Assembly: GCA_028565635.1 (NCBI GenBank)
Contig: JAOXYB010082387.1
Coordinates: forward strand, 1-22,946
Direction of reading: 5' to 3'
DNA: 22,946 bases
Source: Phoronis ovalis
Taxonomy: Eukaryota; Phoronida; Phoronidae
The notes beneath the pieces were generated by a model. That model saw only the letters and a program-made list of their open reading frames with translations. It searched no databases and was not told where the DNA came from. Each line of letters begins with the position of its first letter. The stretch's first letter is position 1. The translations under genes and the position numbers were made by a program. This document shows positions 8,670-17,715 of the stretch, one piece after another.

Positions 8670-11600
8670 CTGTAATAAGAGAAAATCGTGTAGTGCAGGT
8701 TTTATTGTTTGAGCCAGGAAATTGAAGCTATTCAGTTGCTTTGCATGTATAACCACATTTTGTACATTTTTAATGTAAACTGTCTATTGTGACTAATAAC
8801 ACTAACTTAGCCTTATAATTCTATTAGTCCCTGGTGTCTCATAGGATTTGTAAATAACCTTTATCATGGTTTGGTAGGCCACACTTCCAAGTAAATATCG
8901 TCAACATCTTAATACAAAACATGTACATGGGTTTATATTTCTCAGACGAGGCTTTTAAAGGTTGTCTGTTCAGGGTTCGGTAAGTATTGTGACGTCATAC
9001 CTATACGTGAGTCGTCTTCCGGGAACTTTTTCAATGATGTTCATTCTGTAGTAGTATCTCAAAGCTCTTGACAACTTTTCATACGTCATATTATTCCTGT
9101 TTTTCTGCATACCCCATAAATGAGCCAGTCCAGATGGATTTAATATACGAAAAACCAAATTCTTTTCATCCTCCCATCGGATACAGTAAGCGTATTTACG
9201 ATCTGGATCCGCTAGGAGGCGCCCGATAAATTCCCAGAGCAACCGACAATCTACAACATGAATAAGGATATATCACTGCTTTAAGTAAAAAGGAATGGAG
9301 ACACATTTCCATTGATAGATCGGATCCACGGTGTAATAAGACAAATAAATAGAATCACCCAAAGAAAATTAACATGTCAGTTCATTATAACTTTTCTTCA
9401 GCACAAGAGTTCACTACAAGGCAGCACTGCTGACAGCTGGGAACAAAGATATGTAATTGATACACATTCAAAAGAAATATCAAAAAAACGTTTGATGTCT
9501 TCACAAAGTATTCAGAAAAAAATATTACCTCTTTTTGAGTTATTATTTGTGGTTTCTGAGTTCGGTACATCAAAACATTCTATTTTTGAAACCAATGGTT
9601 GTCCTGGTGACATGTTGTTATCAGCTGAAGCTGTAACAAAAAAGAACAGTAATAGTACAGTTTCGGAAAGAACAAATCAACTCAAATATTTATTACAATA
9701 CTAAATTAATAGTGTCGTACCTAGGATTGAAAGGTGTGATATCCATGCGACACGGTACTATACATTATCTTCTCATTTGTCGTGCTTTCTTAATATCTGG
9801 ATTTTAAAAAATGGAAAAACAAATAGACAGCTTTTACTGTTGAGTACATGTTTGTGTGATATTAGACTCACGTTTAGGTTGTAATCTCGGCATTATTCTA
9901 TGTAGAGGGGGCGATGACGGCTCGGAACTTGTAGAACTAGGCGCGGGACTTAGTACAGCCTCTGCAAAGACATCATTTGAATATATAAACAAATATTTAT
10001 ACATCATTTGTTAAAGTGCCTATTGAAAACAATCCAATACTTGTAACATTTGAACAGTAATTCATAGCCAAATCCCTGTTTTATTTCAACGAACTGCAAA
10101 AAGACATGTTTTGCAAAGTAACCCTGGTATGTATCGAGGAACAAATAAATATGATTATATTAATTTATTTAAAAAGAATTCTTCAAGAGTGTCCCGTCGT
10201 GACAATTATTTATCACACTGATGTCCCTCGGAGAACATTTTCATCAAATAAAAAGTCTCTGCTTTATAATATTGTGTTAACTTTTATTACATGAAAGCCC
10301 CATTTTCGTTAATTTGTACTCAAGTTTTAACTTTGGATTGTATACATTAAGTTTTTGTACCCTACCTGGCACAGAAGCCGGTGGCAATTTTTTCTCACTG
10401 AATGTTTCTTTTAAATAATATGTCGGCGGTGATAACGATTTGGCACGAACTGGCAAAGAAGTGGGCCTTGTCACTTGGAATGGTTCCGCGTGTAATGACT
10501 GTAAGATGGTGCCGTTTTGGGACAGCGCGTATGTCATAGGACTTCTTGGTTCGGGTCTAACGATTCGCGGTGACTGATCTGTAACAAAAATGACAAGTTA
10601 CGGATAATGTTTAAAACTTACTGGGTAAATATGCAACTTACTGGGTAAATATGCCTTGAAATCCAATCGTTAAAATTAAAAGTACAAGATCTTTTGAAAA
10701 TAAGATTGTTTGGAACGTTAAGTAAACTACTAGATACATGAATTCGAAAAACACTATAGTAATGCCTTGGTAAAACAAATTAAAATAAAATTAATTAATC
10801 TAAACTCTCAACCCGATGTGAAGAAAGCAATTGTGTTTTACCGTAATAAACAGATGCAATTTTGCGATTAAGACAAAGACACCAATTTTGCTATTACCTT
10901 GTGGAGAGTTAATTAACGGACCATATGGCAGGGAATTCTGGAGGTAGGCAAAATGTGCCGGTGGAGGGCGCACGATGGTAGGACCTGAAATATTAATTTG
11001 TAAAAATGAAGATAACAGTTTCCCATAAAACACTTCGCAAAAAAAACGTACAATCAGAAAACATTAAACACGTCTTTATAAACGGAAGCAGTCTTCATAG
11101 TGAGAACAAAATAAAAAGTACCCTTCAACCTGCTTGCATCTTGTACTTGTCAAGAAGGCGATTTTGCTTTTGGATTTCATTTTTTGTTTTGCTTGCCAAG
11201 ACATGGAAACTCAGTACACATGACATGTTTTTCCTAAGTTTGTGCATATTTAGATCATGTACATACAGTTACATTATTTTTATACAAATAGTCTAAAAAT
11301 ACATGTACATGTGGGCTGCATGTGAATAACACAGCTTACAATTAACGTGATAACATGATAATTATTTCGATCGCCTTACTGCACCAAGAAGTATTTCCTC
11401 ATCGATGGCCTACATTTGATCCAGGGTTTTATTTTTTTTTTCGATATTACAAAAGGGTTTGAACCAGGAAATAAGCCATATAGCGGCAGACTGCACTTAA
11501 AGCTTTTAATTTTATAACGACTTGATTGGTCCGAGCTTATCTGGGATGACTCTTATTTACTTTAACAGAATTTATTGCATAATTTTTAGGTATTGTGTAA

Positions 11601-14600
11601 TATATATGCGTGGTTTCGTGTGATAACAAAAACTGGCTATGGCCCAAATTCCAATCCAACAATTTCTTTATTGTGTGTTTTGAAAAAAGAAAGCTCCACC
11701 AATTCCTTCGCTTTCTTAACACTTGCAAGCCGAAGTATATTGCTTCAATCTCACTNNNNNNNNNNNNNNNNNNNNNNNNNNNNNNNNNNNNNNNNNNNNN
11801 NNNNNNNNNNNNNNNNNNNNNNNNNNNNNNNNNNNNNNNNNNNNNNNNNNNNNNNAAATTACTAATTGCCTGGACAAACTATTCAGTCTATATGTTCACT
11901 CCAAATATAATAGCGTATTTCTTATTTCCTACGATTCCACTCCGTATCCCGGCTTCGTATCCCGGCTTCGTATCCCGGCTTCGTATCCCGGCTCCGTATC
12001 CGGTAATACAAAACTATTTAACCTAGCTTGCCTCCGTGGTCAAATATCCGACAGGAAATCACCAGTTGTTATTTTCTTAATCAAACTCATACTTAGGTTT
12101 CACAATTAAAAAAAGCTTACACTGGGAGCTTATACTCCGGGAGGCGGAACCTTTATTGGAATACATTTGCCAACTTAAAGGTGCGACTCCTGACTAACAA
12201 TTTACGGCAATTAACTTTACATAACGTGCCCGGCGACTCGAGGAGATAGATCTAGCTACTTTTGATAGTCAATTTGAATCAGAACGGCTAAATCATTTTT
12301 AAAAAATACTCACGTCCTGTTACAGACAAACCCAGTATATGTTGCAAACACGGAAGTGAAAATAACTAAAGCTAATCTCGACCATCACGTGTTACTATCA
12401 GTTTCCCATCAGCATTTATCATTAGTTAAATAAAGCATGTTAGCTATTGGATTGGTTTTATGTTTGCAATAATGGCACTTAACGATTCAGGAAGTTTTAA
12501 AATGACATTACGATAACTGATAAATCGTGTATTGAACATTTAAAAAATAAATCCTTTCGTTGCAAATATACAACACTGAAATTTAGAACCTACAAACAGT
12601 TGAAATGTATTAGCTTGTCAAATGCTTTACAGGTACTAACTGAATCACTTTTTATGGATTGCGTTATTTCCGTTGGATGGTAAACCATAGCCAGGGTTTC
12701 AAACGTTCGCAAAAATATGCCTGCTGTTATTACGGTCAATTACATAGGCACTGAATTTCATTTTTTTTAAATAGATAAGCATGCTGGTATACAATTGGAA
12801 ATACCAAAACTAGCACGCACGCACTGTATTCTTGAGTGAATTCTCTATTTCCGTTTTTATATTAATTTGATGTGTTACAGATTTTGCATTGTCATAGCGT
12901 GGTTTTTCGAATTATCATAGTTGTTATATCTCGTATAACTGCAATAAAGTGATTTGTAATAAACACATTGACCAATGCCAATTAATAGCAGAATTTTGTC
13001 ATGCGCATACAATACACACATATACATATATTGTATTAATAATTAAGCAAAAAAAAAATTCACCTTAAATAATAAAATATATTTGATTGTCAATTTAATA
13101 TCCTCGGTGCATCATAACATTTCAAAATAACCAGGAAGAAAATCAAACATGTGATTTATTCGATTTTGTCAAAGTTTGATATCTTTTCTATGACTTGAGT
13201 GTTAGATAATATTTAACAGGAAGAAAAACAGAATGTACATAGTCTTAGATTTCAGACGTATGCCGATAGGATCAAAAGTCATGTACAGATTTAAAGTCAT
13301 CAATACGCATTTTGAAATGTTATGGTGTTATGTATAATGCATTGTCATGGTATTTTTCGTAATATTACTGTGATTATATATGCCTCTGGTGAGACCTACC
13401 TATGACAAACTGATTTAGCAAAAATAATTTGCTTTTTATAAAATTGTTAAATGACACATAATGTCATATTTTCCGAATATATACATGTTTTAACAGCAAA
13501 CATTAAGTGTTTTTAATTTTTTTACAGAGATAATTAAAGCTTATATTATTAAAATTAAAATAAAATAAATATTATCAAAATAGGATATTTTAAATTTAAG
13601 CGAGTTTATTTGTAGCCTAGTTGCTGGCCTCCTAAATTTAGTACGTGTGCACTTGAGAATACGTATAGGGATTGTATTTGTATAGACTAAAGTAGACTAT
13701 ATAACATTTGGCAGCACGTGAACTTCCTCGTTTTTTATGCTGATAAAACAAACTTTCGAAATCAATTTATGCGTATTTGTTGGCGACAGAAATTTCTTAG
13801 CAGGCATTTTTGAATATCATAAAGAAACCATTTGTGAAGATTCTCTCCTTCAAAAAAAGCTATAAATTCTGTTTTACATGTTAATCTGTCTTAAGCTGTG
13901 TGTTATTTTTCGAAACTAAAAGCTTACGGAAAGTTCATAAACTAAGAATTGAAATGTCATCCTGGAGTCTTCCAGTTGTAATAGCGATTTGTAGGTATAA
14001 TAATGACTTTTTACACATGCTGGTTATGTGGGTAGTTTTACCGTCATACAAAGGTTAACATAAAATGTAACAATATTACACTTCTAGTTTAATGCTACAG
14101 TAACAATTTGGAGTACATGCACACAGATTTGAAACTAAAATAAAGTTATGATTTATACTTACTGTTAGCCTTTTGTATAATGTTTTGTAGTGTGTTATAT
14201 AAGACATCGCCGGAGTTCGGCGATCTTTCTTTAAAATCTTCTTTTGATAATAGTAACAATGCTTTACCTGAAAGAGGAAATAGTTATAAATACACGCATT
14301 AATTGACTATAAATTAAATACTGAAGATAATTAACGTCTAGTTAGGGCGGTTCAGAAAGTAAACCAGAACGCTTATATTTGAAATGTAACATTTGACATA
14401 TAGTCCTTTCAACTAGTGTAATCCTTATCGAAAAAAAATATACATATATTTTAAAAAATATTTAAAAATTAATAATACAACCAAAGGTATAGATGCCTTG
14501 TATAGAGATGGAAAAAATATTAAACTCAAATTTGCAGTATAACTTTGCTGCTTGGGTGGAAATAAGATCCAGGTACAAACAAATGTACGTTAAAAAAAAT

Positions 14601-16281
14601 CACATCAAGGTCTAAGTTTAGACAACGAGTTGTGTACATTTATCATTTTTATATTTTTTTTGAAAATTATGAGGAGAAAGCTAATAATAATTCTAGAATA
14701 TTTTATTTATGTTTGATTTATATCTTCGCCCACTGTGTGATACTCACTGAGTTTTATGTAATTACGTGAAATGAAAAAATAAGATAAAAATCACAGCTTT
14801 CTTTCACAATTTGAATAAAGTTTTACAAATGTAACAACATGGTAAACTCGCGGAAAGTGTACTTTTCTGAGCTTAATATTCAATTGAGATTTTTTTGCGC
14901 ACTGTTTACGCATTCTGGCATACAATTGCCACTTTACGACAGATAGCAGCTGTGGTTGCTAAATCTTAAAAAAGAAACCACAGACGACTCTAATCTCTGG
15001 AATTTTCCACCGGAATTTCCTTAATTTCTACAGACATTGGACATCAACATTAGGACCAATGAAATACCTGGTCCCGAGTCTTCAATCAAGCAATTCTGAA
15101 TACTTGGAAATTTTGTTTTCTCAAAAATGAAAATGTCTTTATCTTTCAAGAGTTAACAAATATGTCGATCATATCTTGTATACGGAAGACAAAAACATTG
15201 GTATGAGATCCTTTGTATATATATGTATACGGAAAACATGTTTTTTTTCTGGTCTTACTACGTGACAAAAATCCTATACACGGAAACTTTACAATGTTTT
15301 GACGAGCTGTTCAAGTTATTCAGGTAAACAGTTAATCGAAAAGAAATTGATTTACAGGAATTTACAACATGTACTTTCCTGATCACGGAAGTTTATCTCT
15401 GGCACAAATAAACTTAACCCAACAGTCAGATTAGCCAACGTTAATATAGGTATTCTTTTCAGGGCTCACAAACTGCAATATCCAGTTATAATAAGCAACA
15501 TTAAATATAACATTTTTCCGCTCATTTGATGTGGTTTTCCAGCTTAAGAGGTCTTAAGTACCTCTGAACATAGCGGGATTATCTTCGCATAACTGTGGTC
15601 ACACACTTTCACCATCCCAACTTTATAAGAATAGATATAAAAATGGTCCAATGAAGATACAGAAACTATTTCTAAAAGTCATTGTAATAAAAAAAAAACA
15701 CTAACCGTTCATACAAAAAGTATCGGGTGATAATTTTTCCAAGGAGTATTCGTCTATGCACCATTTTAGCCAAGTTTCAACATCATCCTTGCTCCAAAAT
15801 TTCGGGTGCTCCTGTTGCTTTGACATATCTTAACAAAATAAAATGAATGTCTCATATAACAAGCACAGTTTGAATTTAAATATCCCGCAGTCGTTTTACA
15901 GTGTAAAACAGTATACAAGCATTCGAGGCCAAATTGCTGACATCGCTTAGGTTTTACAATTAGAATGCCGTATCAATCAAGCAGTTTTGTTTCAGTTATG
16001 ACGGAAACAAAACAATCTACACAAATATCTGCGGAATCTAGGCTAGGAGTTTACCTTCCAAGCATTCGTACAAATGCTTTCGCATCTTAAAAAACGGTCA
16101 AATTTGACGTTAATGCAGCTCTGGCTGTGACGTATTTGAAGCCGCGCGTGCACAAACAATAGTTGCAATTAAAATTTAACTTTAAACTCACTTCCAGTTT
16201 GATTACAGTATGCCACTGGATGTCCGTTCAACGAGATTGGCCAGGGAAAAGCCGTCTGTTGTTGCATTTTACCTTTAAGAT
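8207..16281 (-). CDS. ETV6-like: TEL/Yan-type ETS transcription factor (Pointed + ETS domains), 8 exons
   Basis: Exons in transcript order: 16192-16281, 15706-15828, 14163-14267, 10898-10984, 10366-10578, 9872-9961, 9001-9250, 8207-8669. All junctions are GT-AG and every phase agrees. From the ATG at 16265-16267 they encode 468 residues, close to the roughly 450 of human ETV6. The Pointed/SAM domain is about 36-98 ([13 protein letters not shown] ... [12 protein letters not shown] ... GDVLYNTLQ). The ETS domain is 233-316, with recognition helix [14 protein letters not shown] and DNA-contact Arg293 and Arg296. The pair of domains and the close match of both to ETV6 place it in the TEL/Yan group and not with ETS1, GABPA or ERG. 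Family members are nuclear sequence-specific repressors that polymerise through the Pointed domain and are controlled by MAP kinase. Ala69 and Val88, matching the two ETV6 polymerisation-interface residues, are both kept. The tail carries CtBP and SUMO motifs. The frame is open 5' of the ATG to the acceptor, so translation may begin in an upstream exon; a further exon could also be hidden by the sequence gap in intron 10985-14162. Confidence 0.93.
9001..9250 (-). CDS. ETV6-like: ETS gene exon g: ETS DNA-binding domain
   Basis: Acceptor TTCATGTTGTAG, donor ATAG|GTATGA; 250 nt, entering in phase 1 and leaving in phase 2. Nearly the whole winged helix-turn-helix lies here: [34 protein letters not shown], the recognition helix [14 protein letters not shown], then the wing. 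It is closer to ETV6 ([24 protein letters not shown]) than to other ETS subgroups. The donor overlaps a perfect TGACGTCA (8990-8997). Confidence 0.97.
9872..9961 (-). CDS. ETV6-like: ETS gene exon f: linker before the ETS domain
   Basis: Acceptor TCTTTGCAG, donor AAAC|GTGAGT; 90 nt, phase 1-1. It is Ser/Pro-rich ([20 protein letters not shown]), then basic RIMPRLQPK. It includes S206-P and S218-P. It joins exon g to give PKHCRLLW, matching the DCRLLW at the start of the ETV6 ETS domain. An alternative acceptor two bases on (AGAG) would break the frame. Confidence 0.88.
10366..10578 (-). CDS. ETV6-like: ETS gene exon e: linker
   Basis: Acceptor TTTGTTACAG, donor CCAG|GTAGGG; 213 nt, phase 1-1. 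It encodes 71 residues of linker with S133-P, S143-P and S180-P sites and the motif [13 protein letters not shown]. There is no known domain. The linker between the Pointed and ETS domains is where Yan and TEL proteins are phosphorylated and bind co-repressors. Confidence 0.88.
10615..10654. repeat. perfect 20-bp tandem duplication in an ETS gene intron
   Basis: AACTTACTGGGTAAATATGC occurs at 10615-10634 and 10635-10654 without change. Read on the transcribed strand each copy gives CCCA|GTAAGTT, so two consensus-like donor sites lie 20 bp apart just upstream of exon e (37 bp before the acceptor-proximal end). Confidence 0.95.
10898..10984 (-). CDS. ETV6-like: ETS gene exon d: linker
   Basis: Acceptor ATATTTCAG, donor CAAG|GTAATA; 87 nt, phase 1-1. 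It encodes a Pro-rich linker ([15 protein letters not shown]) that begins and ends at Ser-Pro sites (S102, S128). Confidence 0.88.
11756..11855. other. assembly gap of 100 N
   Basis: Exactly 100 undetermined bases, the conventional size for a scaffold join of unknown length. Frames crossing it are artefacts. Confidence 0.99.
11943..12003. repeat. 13-bp minisatellite CGTATCCCGGCTT, about 4.7 copies
   Basis: Units start at 11943, 11956, 11969, 11982 and 11995. The first three are identical, the fourth ends in C, and the last is cut short (CGTATCCGG). It is GC-rich against an AT-rich background and lies 87 bp from the assembly gap, so the array may be longer in the genome. Confidence 0.95.
14163..14267 (-). 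CDS. ETV6-like: ETS gene exon c: second half of the Pointed domain
   Basis: Acceptor CCTCTTTCAG, donor AACA|GTAAGT; 105 nt, phase 1-1. It contains [12 protein letters not shown] and [10 protein letters not shown], close to ETV6. Ala69 and Val88 correspond to the ETV6 residues whose mutation to charged residues blocks polymerisation. Lys75 aligns with the SUMO-acceptor lysine of the ETV6 Pointed domain. Confidence 0.95.
14268..15705 (-). other. 1.4-kb intron within the Pointed domain
   Basis: It splits the Pointed domain between Asn66 and Gly67. It is AT-rich with no coding signal. A loosely repeated TATACGGAA occurs around 15180-15290. Nothing else was seen. Confidence 0.85.
15706..15828 (-). 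CDS. ETV6-like: ETS gene exon b: first half of the Pointed domain
   Basis: Acceptor TTTTGTTAAG, donor AACG|GTTAGT; 123 nt, phase 1-1. It contains [13 protein letters not shown] and ends in FCMN plus the first base of a Gly codon, matching the ETV6 segment IYWSRDDVAQWLKW ... FEMNG. Confidence 0.93.
16192..16281 (-). CDS. ETV6-like: ETS gene exon a (first certain exon; likely start ATG 16267)
   Basis: The acceptor is TTGATTGTAG and the donor GGAA|GTGAGT. It is 90 nt, phase 1 at both ends. It encodes the region just before the Pointed domain, with [19 protein letters not shown]. The ATG at 16267 has A at -3. Four codons upstream of it are open, with no in-frame stop, so the exon may also be internal. 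Confidence 0.8.
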
Positions 16282-17705
16282 CTACAATCAAAAAATATTT
16301 CGATTATTATAATTAGTATTTTACTGATCGCGAACACGGGAAGAATCAAATGCAATTGTCTTCATTGATAAAACCTTGGGTAGGGATATTTTGTAAACAA
16401 ATATTCTTGCAGAGAAAATACGTCCGTCCTTTTGTATGAGTGAAAGAAGAATTGTGAAGTAGTTAGTGTTACTAGCCCACAGACTTCCGCAACCCATGTT
16501 ATAGATCGGAAGTTTGTATTTTCAAAACTTCTATAAATACAGTAAACCCACGCTTTCTCGTGAATGCTACAGGACCAAACGAAACCAAAAACTAAAAATC
16601 TACAAAATAAAAGTTTAATATTCGACATTTTAAACAATGCAAAACCTTTATATTTATATGTATAAATACAGTTCAGTAACAACTAACGCATACTTTCATG
16701 TTTAGAGATTTTTTTTTATTACCTGTATTCAATCACTGAGTGGTACTAAACCACCTTCGTTCCCGACGCTGATGTATTTCTAATAACAGAAATGACTGAA
16801 TTTATTGTTTTGTAGCATACGATCTGACACCTGACCTAGTTTGTGTGACCAAATTGCACCTTTGTTGCGGTAGCTTGCCCTTTGTTGTGACTTAAACGCG
16901 GAAATGGCAATCCCATGAAGCCAGGAAAGAATAAGTGTTTAACGCGATATCATTTCAGTGTCCCGGTAACTCAACTGTTATTAGTGTTCTCCACGTAATA
17001 CTATATACGCATTCCAGGGCCAGTGTATATATTTCATGTAAGCTCTCAACATGTCTAAATAGTATTTTAATAATTTATACATGGTTTGTGCACCGAGGTT
17101 AAACGTAGACGAAGTGAACATGTATATTTTTTACGTTTATTGCTTATTGATATTTTAATAGGCTATACGAGAAAATCATAAAACACAGATGACTCTCACT
17201 TTTCCACATGACATGCATTTGCTACAGTGATTTTATGTTTTGAAAAATTATAATAAAAAAAATCATAGTTTGGTTTCAAAACTGCCGGCGTGGATATATA
17301 AACACAATGTCTTTATGCTAGCTTCATATAAACCACATAACTGATATTTTGGGACAAAAAATAAAACTGCGCACGTCATAAGGAGATGATAAATTTATAA
17401 TTCAAGGCCAAGAAGAATAAAAAATGGTTCAAAAATTCAAATTAAATTATTAATTAAATATACCGCTCCTTCTGTAGATTTGTTTGTTCAGTTTCAAAAT
17501 ACGTTGCTAGCGAACCACTTCCTTATTGTCAGCCCTGTGGTCTGGTATTTTTTAGATTGAATAAATAATGCCTTGTTTTATGTGATATTCATTATTTTAT
17601 TGCGGCATAAAAATGACTTGCCTTCAAGATTTCTACAAAATTGGGATCAACTTTTGGCAAAGTACCATTCATATGACAATGCGCCGTGGTATTTTCACCA
17701 CTTAC
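16282..17705. other. upstream/intronic DNA of the ETS gene
   Basis: AT-rich. A possible donor ACAG|GTAATA on the minus strand (GT at plus 16721-16722) could end a non-coding 5' exon, since an in-frame TGA lies just before it. The minus-strand open frame at 16362-16682 has no family resemblance and is treated as chance. Confidence 0.4.
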
Positions 17706-17715
17706 TATTGTGCAT
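17706..17715 (-). CDS. candidate alternative first coding exon (ATG CAC AAT A)
   Basis: On the minus strand ATG CAC AAT A is followed by a perfect GTAAGT donor. It would join exon a in phase 1 to give M-H-N-N-L-K-G-K. The phase fits, but one or two GTAAGT are expected by chance on one strand of this region, so support is weak. Confidence 0.15.

Larger units (their letters stand above)
10985..14162 (-). other. 3.2-kb intron of the ETS gene, with assembly gap
   Basis: This lies between exons c and d. The flanking exons join in phase 1 to give AN-S-PT, so no exon is required. It holds a 100-N gap, a 13-bp minisatellite and otherwise AT-rich DNA. Reading frames near 11006-11296 and 11537-12109 have no coding features. 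An alternative phase-1 cassette hidden in the gap cannot be excluded. Confidence 0.7.

Noticed and set aside
8352-8725. Plus-strand frames opposite the terminal ETS exon
   Set aside because: They are antisense shadows of the minus-strand coding exon.
11593-12109. Three plus-strand frames of 90-138 codons
   Set aside because: They run through the 100-N gap and the 13-bp repeat; they lie in an ETS gene intron.
16362-16682. 106-codon minus-strand frame next to ETS exon a
   Set aside because: There is no domain, no phase-compatible link to the ETS exons, and the Phe/Tyr/Cys-rich composition is typical of AT-rich chance frames.
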